Source: DTU013 sp964490975 (lineage in GTDB: Bacteria; Bacillota; Clostridia; Acetivibrionales; DTU013). Taken from it: a stretch of 64,000 nt of DNA. Positions 44,667-54,432 of this stretch are shown piece after piece; position 1 is the stretch's first letter, and every line of letters begins with the position of its first letter. The translations under genes were made by a program, and so were the position numbers. Where the stretch lies: the NCBI GenBank assembly GCA_964490975.1, contig CAZBEQ010000005.1, positions 44,120 through 108,119 of the forward strand. Reading direction: 5' to 3'. The notes under the pieces were generated by a model. The model was not told the DNA's origin. It worked only from the letters and a program-made list of their open reading frames with translations, and did no database searches.

Positions 44667-45032
44667 GCATAATAAGAGAAAAGGTTTTTCTCCTGAAGTC
44701 GGAGTAGCTTTGAATATAATCTTTGGACGCAAGAAGGTAGGAGATGACCGATTAGAACATTCATGGACTGCAAGTGATACAGATACTACCGGATTGCGCC
44801 GCTCGAATGAGACAACAAGAACTACAACCGGCAGCACGGATGCTGCCGGCGCTGCGTCCCGAGCCATGGATGGCGAGTGACCTGCTCCCTCATTGGAGCA
44901 AGCGATCCGGTCTGAAGCTGTTCACGAAGCAGTCTGAATGTCAATCGGCCATACCCTATCTTCATTTGGACACCGGCACCTTTTTTTAATGGGTTTACAT
45001 GTTTGACTGGCGCAATTAATCAGTTGGATTAC

Positions 45033-46541
45033 TTATCCCATAATCTCAAGCTCTTCAAGATACTTTCTTGTCAGTTCCACATCCGACAACACAGGCAAAT
45101 ATTCTTTTCCGTATTTCTGCCTGGTCTCATTCCCCTTCCCGGTAATCAATATAACTGTTCCGGGCTCGGAAGAAAGAATAGCTTCCTTCACTGCCTGCTC
45201 CCTGTCGTCGATCAATATGCAATTTGCATTGTTTTGCCTCACATACTGCGCTATATCCTCACTTATCAACCGGGTATCCTCAGGTCCGGGATCCTCTGCA
45301 GTCAGATAGACCTTATCCGAATGTATCCCGGCAAGCAGCCCGAGATCCTTTCTACGTAAATATGCCTTACCACCCGGGCAGCCGAATAACGTTACTACCT
45401 TCATCCCGGGAAATTCAGTCTTCACAGCTTCGTAAAGCTTCGTAAAGCTGAGCTTGTTATGTGCATAGTCTACTATAACTATCCTGTCCCGGTCCTTATT
45501 GGCAAAATACTCCATCCTGCCGCTCGATCTTGCTTTACGGAGTCCCGATAAAATGTACTGTTCCGGTATCTTCAACGTATACGCCACAGCAATGGCAGCA
45601 AGCGCATTCTCAACATTGAAAAGACCAGGCATTGTCAGTCTGAACTCCTTGTCAAAGCGGTCACATCTGACTCGAAAAAGAGTATCGAAGCCATCTTTCC
45701 TGATATCATAGCCATATATATCAGCCCCCTCACCTGTGCCAAAGGTCAGTATCCTGCCGGCAGCTTTTGCGGCCTCCATTATCCTGGGCAGCTGATCCGA
45801 ATCAATATTGACGCAAGCAGTGCCGCAATGGCTGAACATTGTCAGCTTTGAGGTGATATAGTCCTCCATGTCGCTGTGCTCTATAGGACTGATATGGTCT
45901 TCGGAGATATTGAGAAAGATACCTGCATCAAAATGGACTCCATGCAGTCTTCCATACTTCAACGCCTGGCTCGACGCCTCCATGACCATGTACTTTATTC
46001 CGCTGTCAGCCGCATTTCTAAAATGCATCTGCAGCTCAAGCGATTCTGGAGTCGTGAGATGCGACTCCTCCCTGATCACTCCGTCATAGGTGTCGATCGA
46101 CGAGATTATCCCGGCTTCCGGCCTGCTCTGTTCCCTAAGATAATCATCAAGTATGTATTTTATGTAGTAAGCGGTAGTGGATTTTCCCTTTGTCCCTGTT
46201 ATACCTACTAGCACCATATCGTCAGCAGGATTGGCGAAATATGTCGACGCTGCTAAAGCCAGCGCTTTTTTTACATCGCTTACCCTGATACATGGTATCG
46301 CAGCATGATAGTCGGTTTCACTGATGTATGTAAATGCGCCCTTCTGAACAGCCGCATCAAGATAGGCTTCCTTGAAATTGGCCCCCTTGCATACAAACAA
46401 CGTATTCTTTATAGTTTTGTTCGAGTCATATGAAATATGGTCCACAGGCTTCTTAACCACGTCCAGCGTACAATCGTGTTGAAGCAGCAGCCTTTCACTC
46501 TGAAGCTTCTCTATGTATACCTCCAGCATTAATCCTTCCAT
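45033..46541 (-). CDS. MurE-type Mur ligase lacking the DAP signature
   Basis: About 502 residues with all three Mur ligase domains: ATP loop GITGTKGKSTTAYYI, MEASSQALKYGRL, VIVDYAHN and GKGNETRQ. It should add the third amino acid to UDP-MurNAc-L-Ala-D-Glu. The diaminopimelate enzymes carry DNPR at the specificity loop; here it reads TAEDPGPEDTR, which is closer to L-Lys type loops, so the substrate may be Lys or another residue. Or it may be a second, specialised ligase. Start is uncertain: ATG 46541 has GAGGG 4 bases upstream, while ATG 46565 overlaps the preceding stop (ATGA) and ATG 46529 is also possible. Coupled to the CapA-VanX gene. Confidence 0.82.
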   Translation of the reverse strand: MEGLMLEVYIEKLQSERLLLQHDCTLDVVKKPVDHISYDSNKTIKNTLFVCKGANFKEAYLDAAVQKGAFTYISETDYHAAIPCIRVSDVKKALALAASTYFANPADDMVLVGITGTKGKSTTAYYIKYILDDYLREQSRPEAGIISSIDTYDGVIREESHLTTPESLELQMHFRNAADSGIKYMVMEASSQALKYGRLHGVHFDAGIFLNISEDHISPIEHSDMEDYITSKLTMFSHCGTACVNIDSDQLPRIMEAAKAAGRILTFGTGEGADIYGYDIRKDGFDTLFRVRCDRFDKEFRLTMPGLFNVENALAAIAVAYTLKIPEQYILSGLRKARSSGRMEYFANKDRDRIVIVDYAHNKLSFTKLYEAVKTEFPGMKVVTLFGCPGGKAYLRRKDLGLLAGIHSDKVYLTAEDPGPEDTRLISEDIAQYVRQNNANCILIDDREQAVKEAILSSEPGTVILITGKGNETRQKYGKEYLPVLSDVELTRKYLEELEIMG

Positions 46542-46561
46542 CTCGCCCTCACAGCTCCCCG

Positions 46562-48223
46562 TCATTTATTCTCGTTTTCTAATGATGCAACAAAATCATA
46601 GCCTTTATATTCTGAATCGTCAAAATGCCACCATTCGTTTTGAAGTGGTATAAATCCGGCTTTCTTCATGGCATTCTCCAGCAAAAGCGCATTTTTCTTC
46701 TGCTCCGGCGTTGCCAGTTCATAGGTCCTGTGAGCTTTCTTTGACATTTCATCAAATTTGCTCGGCATATCCACCTCATTGCCCTCTCCATCCACCAGAG
46801 TTACATCGACAGCTGCGCCCCTTGTATGATTGGAGCCTATTTTAGTATCCATGAAGTAATAGCTGTTTTTTGTCGTTTCAAACAATATCTCATGACTCTT
46901 CTGAGATCTGTATGCATCCCAAACCTTTATCCTATAGCCCTGTTCCATTACTATACTGTTTGCCTCTTTCAGCTTGTCTGCAGTCCCTTTCCTGAGGTAA
47001 GCAGTCTTTGAGTCATATACAGGCTTTCCTGTTATGTTGTCGGATGTGGCATACTTTAAATCAATAACAACATCCTTTACCGCCAAATCCAGTCTGACCA
47101 TATCCTTTTTACCGGCATAAGCTACCAGTTCATCATCACTTAATTCATGCGTATATTTTAGTTTGGCGAAAACTCTGTCTACCTGGCTGCCGTTTGCTTT
47201 TAAAGGTCTATAATCATTTACGCTGCTGACAGACGAAATAGAACAAGGGATTATTTCAGGCATATTTATTTTTCGGAGCGACTTGTCCAAATCGAATTCA
47301 AAGGTCTGGCGGAATATTGCCGTGTCAAAATCCGAAGGCTTCTTGTTGCCTCCGAAGCAGAAGTTGCCAAGGCTGTATGCGATATATCTGTTCTTGTATT
47401 GTTCAAGAGGCTGCAGCACGTGCGGATGGCTCCCAATCACAAGGTCGGCGCCGGAGTCGATTGCAAGATGTGCAAGCTCTGTCTGGGCCGGATCAACTTC
47501 GTACTTGTATTCATTGCCCCAATGAAAACTCACTATGACCAGATCGCTTTCATCCCTTAGCTGTTCTGTCATATTTTTGACCTCAAGCCTGAGTGCATCC
47601 ATATTCCTGCCTTGTTCAAACTCGCCAAGCTGATTGAACCCTGCCATTCCCACAGTAATTCCGTTAATGTCGGTATAAAGCGTCTCTGAATAGCCATAAT
47701 GCTTTATACCTTCTTTATCAAGAGCCTTTCTGGTGGCAACGTATCCCTTCTGTCCGTAATCATAGATATGATTGTTTGCCAGATTCACCATATCAATGCT
47801 TCCTGCTTTAAGTATCGCCGCGTACTCAGGCTTGCCTGTGAACCAGTAGTTATTGCCATAATCATACTTCTCCGCTTTCTCACTCTCCTGGCTCAATACC
47901 GTTTCAAGATTTGCAATAGTCAGATCATCCTGCTCCAATATATCGGCAACATTTGCTAAAAAGTAGCTCTTGTCTCCGCCATTTTTCTCATATACATAGT
48001 CGAATGAATCTTCATATTTAAACCTGTTGTCCTGTCCAAGTGCCACATCCCCAAGCGCGCTTAATGTAACCGTTGTAAAATTCTCGTCATCCTTGACATA
48101 GCTCGGGATCATCTCAGGTTCATCTTCTCTTTCGATCAGATTACCACTCTGTATATATATTGTTATTGCGACTGTTGCAATCAGCACAAGGGATAGCACC
48201 CTGACAAATAACCGGTATTTCAT
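46562..48223 (-). CDS. CapA-like - VanX-like (D-Ala-D-Ala dipeptidase) fusion protein
   Basis: About 553 residues. A signal anchor (LFVRVLSLVLIATVAITIYI) is followed by a CapA/PGA_cap metallophosphatase-like domain (VTLSALGDVALGQ, NLETVLSQ, VNLANNHIYDYGQKG, HWGNEY, IGSHPHVLQP). After about residue 370 comes an M15D domain like VanX: IDLKYATSDNITG, VWDAYRS, SNHTRGAAVDV (zinc His and Asp) and NEWWHFD (Glu base and zinc His). CapA domains take part in poly-glutamate or cell-wall polymer handling; VanX hydrolyses D-Ala-D-Ala. Both would be extracytoplasmic here. ATG 48223 is chosen, with GGAGG 13 bases upstream, a rather long spacing. Operon with the Mur ligase. Confidence 0.85.
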   Translation of the reverse strand: MKYRLFVRVLSLVLIATVAITIYIQSGNLIEREDEPEMIPSYVKDDENFTTVTLSALGDVALGQDNRFKYEDSFDYVYEKNGGDKSYFLANVADILEQDDLTIANLETVLSQESEKAEKYDYGNNYWFTGKPEYAAILKAGSIDMVNLANNHIYDYGQKGYVATRKALDKEGIKHYGYSETLYTDINGITVGMAGFNQLGEFEQGRNMDALRLEVKNMTEQLRDESDLVIVSFHWGNEYKYEVDPAQTELAHLAIDSGADLVIGSHPHVLQPLEQYKNRYIAYSLGNFCFGGNKKPSDFDTAIFRQTFEFDLDKSLRKINMPEIIPCSISSVSSVNDYRPLKANGSQVDRVFAKLKYTHELSDDELVAYAGKKDMVRLDLAVKDVVIDLKYATSDNITGKPVYDSKTAYLRKGTADKLKEANSIVMEQGYRIKVWDAYRSQKSHEILFETTKNSYYFMDTKIGSNHTRGAAVDVTLVDGEGNEVDMPSKFDEMSKKAHRTYELATPEQKKNALLLENAMKKAGFIPLQNEWWHFDDSEYKGYDFVASLENENK

Positions 48224-48429
48224 TTGTAAAATAATACCTCCAGGCATCAAAGTAATTCCGCACTAGTAATTTACCTTTTTCCGGCTTATTTATGTATTTA
48301 TATTGTACTACATTTATACCGCATACGCACGTCTTGTCCTGCTATTTTACATAAGTCCGGGCCGCTGCATAAGGGTCCGGATCGGGGCTGTGACCGTGGT
48401 TGTTCGCCGCTGGCAGCATAATTGCGGAC

Positions 48430-48458
48430 TTGATGCGGGGAATAATACATGTTAAAAT
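48430..48458 (+). promoter_or_regulatory. Promoter candidate of the DD-carboxypeptidase gene
   Basis: TTGATG (48430-48435), 17-bp spacer, TAAAAT (48453-48458), about 36 bases before the ATG at 48494. Confidence 0.5.
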
Positions 48459-48493
48459 ATTTTCGGACAAAAGCCTAATTTACTGGAGTACAT

Positions 48494-49855
48494 ATGAAAA
48501 AACTGAGATATATTTCTTCGATCTTTATAGTATTAACACTTCTGTTCATTACGACTGTACCTATTTGTGCACAATCATTTGACATCCCGGAAGATGTTAG
48601 TTATGTTCTGATTGATTCAAGAACAGGACTTGTCATAGCCGAACAAAGTGCAGATGATAAAATAAAGCCCGCTAGTCTTACAAAAATACTGACTGCGATC
48701 ATAGCGCTCGATAATGGTGATCTGAAGCAGGAAATGACTGTTTCTCAGGCAGCAGTCAATGACATCGGGAGAGGCGGCATGAATATTGGTATCATGGCAG
48801 ATGAAACCGGCCTTACGCTGGAAAACATGCTAAATGTCATGCTGATAAAATCCGCAAATGAAACCGCCAACATAATAGCTGAAAACCTTGCACCCTCTCG
48901 CAGTGAATACGTTGACATGATGAATAAAAAAGCTGTTGAGATCGGAGCGGTCAATACATTTTACGTCAATCCATCGGGTAAGGATACCGAAAAAGAGGAT
49001 GAGCCTCACATTACGACCGCCCGCGACATGGCAATAATGGCTCGTTACGCCATGACAATCCCTGAATTCAGGAAAATAGCAGCCACTGAGTACTATCACG
49101 GCATGCCTGTCTCTACAAACAAGCATGCTAATGGTTGGGACCCTTTGGTATTAAGGAACACGAATAAATTCCTCTGGTATGACAATACCTATACCTATGA
49201 AATCAACGAAGTGGAGCACGAGTATACTGTAACGGGCTTGAAAACAGGCTATACCTCTGCTGCCGGCAATAACCTGGTAATATCGGCCACCGGAGAGGAT
49301 GGCATGGAGCTTATATGCGTCGTAATGCATGTGATGCATTCGAACAAGGTATACAATTATGTTTCAACGCTGCTTGAGTATGGCTTTCAGAACTATTCCC
49401 TGCAGAAAATATCAAGTGCAGGTAATGTAATGAAAACTGTAGTTGTTGATGGCGCCTCAGGAACAGACAATATACTTGAGCTGGTTACCGAAGCTGACTT
49501 CAGCGCCGCACTTCCGAACGGAACAGGCAGCGGAAGTGTTGAGTCGGTTGTCAGTATTGACAATGACATAAAAGCGCCGGTCAACAAAGGCGATGTCCTT
49601 GGATATGTAGAATATAGAAGCGGCGAAGCCGTGCTTGGCAGAGCCAATTTAGTGGCTGCCCGGCCAGCTATGAAGGCCGCAGAAGAAACTGAAGCCGGCC
49701 AGGATGCCGAGGCTGAACAGGATCCTCCCTATTCCTGCGTTATCCTGGGAGTGTTGCTGTCATTGTGCGCATTTGTGATAATGAGAGCTATATTGAAGAA
49801 AATCTCAAAAAACCATAAGAAGAAATATGATCAGGGACTTTATCGCAGCAGGTAG
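48494..49855 (+). CDS. D-alanyl-D-alanine carboxypeptidase (S11, DacF/PBP5-like)
   Basis: A 453-residue penicillin-binding protein. A signal peptide (YISSIFIVLTLLFITTVPICAQ) leads to the S11 domain with S61-L-T-K64 nucleophile motif, S120-A-N and K-T-G near residue 250. A PBP5 C-terminal beta domain follows. Near 415-435 a membrane helix (VILGVLLSLCAFVIM) with a basic tail anchors it. It trims the terminal D-Ala from pentapeptides. GGAG lies 6 bases before the ATG. It is divergent from the CapA-VanX/Mur ligase operon. Confidence 0.95.
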   Translation: MKKLRYISSIFIVLTLLFITTVPICAQSFDIPEDVSYVLIDSRTGLVIAEQSADDKIKPASLTKILTAIIALDNGDLKQEMTVSQAAVNDIGRGGMNIGIMADETGLTLENMLNVMLIKSANETANIIAENLAPSRSEYVDMMNKKAVEIGAVNTFYVNPSGKDTEKEDEPHITTARDMAIMARYAMTIPEFRKIAATEYYHGMPVSTNKHANGWDPLVLRNTNKFLWYDNTYTYEINEVEHEYTVTGLKTGYTSAAGNNLVISATGEDGMELICVVMHVMHSNKVYNYVSTLLEYGFQNYSLQKISSAGNVMKTVVVDGASGTDNILELVTEADFSAALPNGTGSGSVESVVSIDNDIKAPVNKGDVLGYVEYRSGEAVLGRANLVAARPAMKAAEETEAGQDAEAEQDPPYSCVILGVLLSLCAFVIMRAILKKISKNHKKKYDQGLYRSR

Positions 49856-49860
49856 TGATC

Positions 49861-49943
49861 CGCTGCATACGTATGGTAATCATTAATCAAAGCCGCCAGA
49901 GAATACTGCGAGGATTCAACCGTTGTACACGTATGGTAATCAT
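49861..49943. repeat. Two 23-bp direct repeats at 60-bp period
   Basis: 49861-49883 and 49921-49943 share a perfect ACGTATGGTAATCAT core and differ at three bases outside it. They lie between the convergent carboxypeptidase and flippase genes. Confidence 0.6.
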
Positions 49944-49986
49944 ACCTATGCTGTTTCTTTGGTCATTGCAGGAATAAGATAACATA

Positions 49987-51684
49987 TCACAGCTTGAGAC
50001 GTTTTTTCATAAAAGGTATCCTACACGTATAAGATAGGATTCTTCTGCCCATCGGAATACTTACTATATCATTTGCGGTTATCCCTCCGGCTACGATCAT
50101 AAGAAGATAATAAACGAGGCAACCGACTGCGATAGCCAGGCCACCGCATAGTACATTCAGAATATATTGTGACTTTATGAGCCATTCTGTCATAAAAGTC
50201 AAACCATGGTATACAAGGAACACTATCAGCCCCATTATGATCGACACGCTCAGTGGCCTGTTGAAAAGCTTCTTCACATTCAACCTGACGCCGGTATATT
50301 TTTTGATCGATCTGTAATTCATAACAACGGCAAAAATATAGCATATGGCATTACCGATAATTGCACCTTTGATATTAATAGGTCTTACCGCGATCAGTGC
50401 GTAATTGACAATCAGCTTCAAAACAAGGCCAATAATCATATGCACTGTAGGCACATATGTCTTTCCTATTCCCTGCAGCACGGACGTCTGCACCGATACC
50501 AGCGAAATGAGCACCAGTGTCCATGAACCCATCATTAGAAGATCCCAGCCATCAGGAGATTTGGGGAAAATCATGTATACAATCGGCTTTGCCATAACAG
50601 TTATACCGACTGCAGCCGGCACAGCTATCATTAGTATCGTCTTGAAGCTCTTTGATATCCTTCTTAAAAGCAGTGCCCTGTCATCAAGCGCATCCGCGGC
50701 TGATATTGATGGAAGTATCGCGGTTCCCAGCGCTGTGGCAAATGCTACCGGAATAAAGAGAATGTTATTATATTGTGTCGTCAGTATCCCGTACATGCTT
50801 GTGGCTTCAAAATTACTGAAGCCGGCAACGATAAGCCGTGATTTCGTGATTATAACATCGATCAGCTGAGTAGTATAGACGAGTACGGAGCCCAAAGATA
50901 TCGGCACGGCGTAGAAAATTATTTTTTTCAATAATTCTGATGATGATGTTTTTTCCGAGCCGTCTGCATTTGACTGCTTTATTTCTTCTAATATTGCCGG
51001 CTTCTTTTTGTTAAACGTAAAGTAGAGGTATATCGTACTGGCAAGCGCACCGACCGTCGTTCCGACTGTAGCACCTGCAGCCGCATACTTGACGGCTTCC
51101 ACAAAAATCTCGTGTTCACCAGTGATGCCTTTGGCAGCGGCGATATTTACTCCGTAACGATACATGAGCCAGGCAAACAACACAGTGAGAACCGCATTAA
51201 CAGCCTGCTCAATGACTTGCGATATACTTGTGGGCACCATATTCGAACGGCCCTGGAAATAGCCCCTGTATATGCAGCCTGCTGCGGTAAAGATCATCGC
51301 AGGTGATAATGCAAGAATAGTAAGGTACGACTCCGGAGAATTCATCATATTTGATATCGGACGTGCCAGTACTGCCGTCATAACAGTGGTAAATGCTCCT
51401 GCCGTCAACATCAGAGTACTCGCTACCTTCAGCGTCTTATAGGAAAGCCTGTATTTCGATGAAGCCAGCTGCTCCGATATAATTTTAGACAAAGCAATAG
51501 GTATACCGGTGTTCGTTATCACAAAGACCAGCTGGTAGAACCTATAGCCCTGGTAATATATGCCATTGCCGTAGTTCCCGTAAATAAGCATAACAAAAGG
51601 CACATAAAGAAGACCCAGGAGCTTGGTAATGATGCTCGCAGCGCTTAATATGGCAAAACCCTTGGTACTAGATTGTTTCTCCAC
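49987..51684 (-). CDS. MurJ/SpoVB-like MOP-superfamily flippase
   Basis: A 565-residue protein with about 14 hydrophobic helices; GFAILSAASIITKLLGLLYVPF and YRFYQLVFVITNTGIPIALSKI are typical of the SpoVB/MurJ group. It should translocate a lipid-linked cell-wall precursor. It is the third gene of an operon after an ATP-grasp ligase and a FemAB transferase (7 bases from FemAB), so its cargo may be a branched lipid II. Confidence 0.85.
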   Translation of the reverse strand: MEKQSSTKGFAILSAASIITKLLGLLYVPFVMLIYGNYGNGIYYQGYRFYQLVFVITNTGIPIALSKIISEQLASSKYRLSYKTLKVASTLMLTAGAFTTVMTAVLARPISNMMNSPESYLTILALSPAMIFTAAGCIYRGYFQGRSNMVPTSISQVIEQAVNAVLTVLFAWLMYRYGVNIAAAKGITGEHEIFVEAVKYAAAGATVGTTVGALASTIYLYFTFNKKKPAILEEIKQSNADGSEKTSSSELLKKIIFYAVPISLGSVLVYTTQLIDVIITKSRLIVAGFSNFEATSMYGILTTQYNNILFIPVAFATALGTAILPSISAADALDDRALLLRRISKSFKTILMIAVPAAVGITVMAKPIVYMIFPKSPDGWDLLMMGSWTLVLISLVSVQTSVLQGIGKTYVPTVHMIIGLVLKLIVNYALIAVRPINIKGAIIGNAICYIFAVVMNYRSIKKYTGVRLNVKKLFNRPLSVSIIMGLIVFLVYHGLTFMTEWLIKSQYILNVLCGGLAIAVGCLVYYLLMIVAGGITANDIVSIPMGRRILSYTCRIPFMKKRLKL

Positions 51685-51691
51685 AGTTTTC

Positions 51692-52774
51692 TTACTTTCT
51701 CTTATAGATTTTTCTTCTCAGCTCGCGGAAGGCTGTAACACCTTTCTCGGCGAGGAAGTTAATGAACGGGTTGAATACATAGTCCAGCATACCTACGAAC
51801 TCGGTAAACTTGCCTTTAAAGCCGACCTTAAATTTATAAAGTCCATACATTGGATTGGTCTCGTCGATATTGCCGGGCACTCCTCTGAAATCATATATCT
51901 CACTGCCTGATTCCAGCGCCCATTTTATCATATTCCACTGCAACAGGTAGTTCGGCATCAGGTTACGGTGCTCATTTATGCTTGCGCCATAAAGATACCA
52001 GCACTTGTTGCCGTAAAGGATGGTGATCGTACCTGCAATAGGCTTTCCCTCATAATAGGCCATAAATACTCTCACATGGTCGGGTGCCAGACAGTCATAA
52101 ACCTTCTCATAGTACTCCCTGCTCCTGACAACAAAGTTATCTCTTACTCCGGTTTCAACGATCATTTTGTAAAAATCGGCAACATTTTCTCTTGTACCGG
52201 CTTTTACTTCGACACCCTTCTTTTCAGCCAGCCGGATATTGTAGCGGACCTTGTGGTGGAAGTCTGCCATAAGGTCTTCCTCAGTCTTACCTCTCAGATC
52301 CAGCCTGAAAACGAACCTGGGCTGTATACCCTCGTAGTTTTTCAAACCGCGGCTGACCTTGAACCCCAATTTTTTAACAATTTCTTCGAACTGTGTATCC
52401 TCAATCTCAATATCCGGATCCATTTTCAGGACATAACTTCTGTGCTTTTTGGCTAGCTTTTTGCACCTTTCGAGCAGCTCGCACAGTGTCGCCTCATCAT
52501 GAGGATCACAAACAGGTCCCCTTGGAGAATACATCATAGTAAATGGCAGCACCGGTATCCTTCTTATCAAAAGGCTCATAGAGCCCTTGATCTGTCCGTT
52601 TTCATCCTCTACGGTCACGATCTCATTTTTCCAGAAGGACTTTATCTTTGCCCACTCCGGTGACTGCATGAAATGGCCCTTTGGATGTGACTGCAGAAAT
52701 TGTTCGTATTTTAATAAATTATCGGAATTGCTCAAGGCTGATTTATCAGCCATATTTTTAGTATTAGTATCCAA
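51692..52774 (-). CDS. FemAB-family peptidoglycan cross-bridge aminoacyltransferase
   Basis: A 360-residue protein with two GNAT-like halves: GHFMQSPEWAKIKSFW and MMYSPRGPVCD at the N-terminus, HHKVRYNIRLAEKKGVEV in the centre and WYLYGASINEHRNLMPNYLLQW at the C-terminus. These are hallmarks of Fem transferases that add amino acids from aminoacyl-tRNA to the stem-peptide side chain. TTG 52774 is chosen because AGGTG lies 7 bases upstream; the ATG at 52753 lacks a site. Operon with the ATP-grasp ligase and flippase. Confidence 0.9.
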   Translation of the reverse strand: MDTNTKNMADKSALSNSDNLLKYEQFLQSHPKGHFMQSPEWAKIKSFWKNEIVTVEDENGQIKGSMSLLIRRIPVLPFTMMYSPRGPVCDPHDEATLCELLERCKKLAKKHRSYVLKMDPDIEIEDTQFEEIVKKLGFKVSRGLKNYEGIQPRFVFRLDLRGKTEEDLMADFHHKVRYNIRLAEKKGVEVKAGTRENVADFYKMIVETGVRDNFVVRSREYYEKVYDCLAPDHVRVFMAYYEGKPIAGTITILYGNKCWYLYGASINEHRNLMPNYLLQWNMIKWALESGSEIYDFRGVPGNIDETNPMYGLYKFKVGFKGKFTEFVGMLDYVFNPFINFLAEKGVTAFRELRRKIYKRK

Positions 52775-52895
52775 TTATTTCACCTCATATCTTACATCAT
52801 CAGTGCCTTTGCCGCTGCGCGGATTATCGTCACTGTCGCACCGGCCATTGTCGTTACCACTATACAAGCCATCATCTTTGCAACTATACCAGTCA

Positions 52896-54104
52896 TCACA
52901 GGTATTTCTTGAATTTCAGATAGTGGCTGAGATGGAGCTTGTACAAGAACATCATCCTTTTTATGCGGTTATCTCCCTTCATAAATAAAGGATTCGTTAT
53001 TCTTTTCTCCTTGACCAGCTCCCTCATCTGAGAGACAACAGCGTTGTCCTTTGCATATTTGAAAGCCACCCCCAGCGGTATGACCGTCCAGAGGTTACGA
53101 GCGTTTGCTATCTCAAGCTGCTGGTTTTTATTATATATGCGATCTTCGACAACATATCTTGCTAAATTGTTCCCTGCAGCAGTTACATAATAGTTACTCC
53201 GTCCCTGCCTGAGGTTGACCTCAAGAATTTTAAACCTGCCATCTCTTTGGTCATATTTTATGTCAAAAGTCGAAAATCCTGTATATCCAATGTTGTCAAG
53301 AAAATTTCTCAGCGTTTCTGAAAGCTCCGGATTGTACTCATTCATCAGGACTGCCGTATTGCCCAGACCGTGGGGCGTATGCTCTTCAAGCACAACATGT
53401 GCCAGCGACATCATTTTGACCTTCCTGTCGCTGCCCGAATAGCATATCATTACTCTGAGATTTGAATCCTCTCCCGGTATGAAATCCTGTATGATCAGCT
53501 GGTCATCGTAGCCCGCCCCATATACCTGTTCAATTACCTTTTTCAACTCTTCTTCGTTTTTGAGCTTATATACCTTTTTTTGAGTCGCGAATTCGTGCTG
53601 CCAGTATCTTATGCCATTGGATGGTTTAACGATAACAGGGAAGCCAAAGGGAAGCTTAAAGCTATCACCCATTGATCTGTCGTATATGAAGGTTCCGGGA
53701 TAATCGATCCCATAACGGTCACACATCTCATAGAACCTGATTTTTGTAAGAAGGCTATCCATCAGCTCTTCATCCACATATGGCGCTACTATGTTATCCT
53801 GAAGCCTGGATTTGTTCTTTATGATTTGCTCGACATAATTGTCTCCGCAGCCCATCAGAATAATTTTTTTGTTTGGGTAGCTCTCAGCCAGTTTCTCTAT
53901 CGTCCTTATAAATGTGTCCTGCATGTCGAGACCGGGGATGGCCTTGAAGTCTATGATCCTGCTGTTGCAGCTCGGGCCGGTGTTGACCTTGCCCATGACA
54001 ATGGATTTAACCCCATAAGCTTCGTAAAATGCTCTGGACATGCTGTATGTATTTATATCATTGCCTAAAAAGACAGGTATGAATTCTTTCTCGACTATCC
54101 TCAA
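52896..54104 (-). CDS. ATP-grasp ligase resembling D-aspartate ligase (Asl)
   Basis: A 402-residue ATP-grasp enzyme. Several segments match the Enterococcus faecium D-aspartate ligase: EFIPVFLGNDINTYSMSRAF at the start, LMGCGDNYVEQI, IIQDFIPGEDSNLRVM, IGYTGFSTFDIKYD and ILEVNLRQGRSNYYVT with the metal-binding Glu/Asn. That enzyme joins D-Asp to the side-chain amino group of L-Lys in the muropeptide precursor. TTG 54104 has AGAGGTG 8 bases upstream; the longer frame to 54167 has no site. With FemAB and a flippase downstream it forms a probable cross-bridge operon. Whether the amino acid is D-Asp is inference. Confidence 0.82.
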   Translation of the reverse strand: MRIVEKEFIPVFLGNDINTYSMSRAFYEAYGVKSIVMGKVNTGPSCNSRIIDFKAIPGLDMQDTFIRTIEKLAESYPNKKIILMGCGDNYVEQIIKNKSRLQDNIVAPYVDEELMDSLLTKIRFYEMCDRYGIDYPGTFIYDRSMGDSFKLPFGFPVIVKPSNGIRYWQHEFATQKKVYKLKNEEELKKVIEQVYGAGYDDQLIIQDFIPGEDSNLRVMICYSGSDRKVKMMSLAHVVLEEHTPHGLGNTAVLMNEYNPELSETLRNFLDNIGYTGFSTFDIKYDQRDGRFKILEVNLRQGRSNYYVTAAGNNLARYVVEDRIYNKNQQLEIANARNLWTVIPLGVAFKYAKDNAVVSQMRELVKEKRITNPLFMKGDNRIKRMMFLYKLHLSHYLKFKKYL

Positions 54105-54214
54105 TTTATGTACACCTCTGTTCGCTTTCGTATGTGCATTAGTCCGCTTATACGGGTTCTGATGCAATGTACTTCACTTCAGTCCCACTAATATGACTCT
54201 GAAGTATTTTTCCT

Positions 54215-54340
54215 TACTACCGTATCGCTAATGTCTCACTATAGCAATTTATCAGTTAGTACTGTATCGCTAACATCTCACTATAACATTTTATCAATTA
54301 CTACCGTATCGCTAATGCCTCACTATAGCATTTTATCAAT
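54215..54340. repeat. 42-bp tandem repeat, three copies
   Basis: Units begin at 54215, 54257 and 54299 and share GTATCGCTAA and TCTCACTATA words with a few substitutions per copy, so they are older than the 48-bp repeat at 44.4 kb. Confidence 0.85.
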
Positions 54341-54432
54341 TAATACAAATGCCGTCTGTTTTTGCACATATCACGTTTATTTTAGTATATTGGGTGCTAA
54401 AGTTCAAGCTATAACACTTTCTGTTCAAAGAA

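Larger units (their letters stand above)
44288..45032. other. Decayed, repeat-rich intergenic region
   Basis: About 745 bases with no supported gene. In order: AT-rich DNA, a 48-bp tandem repeat (44426-44533), a 129-bp inverted-repeat element (44538-44666), then a rightward open frame from about 44655 to 44880 without a start codon (FSPEVGVALNIIFGRKK...) that I cannot identify. The end is an AT-rich junction to the Mur ligase gene. Confidence 0.5.

Noticed and set aside
44655..44880. Rightward open frame of about 70 codons (FSPEVGVALNIIF...)
   Set aside because: No start codon or ribosome binding site and no recognisable family; kept only as a note on the intergenic region.
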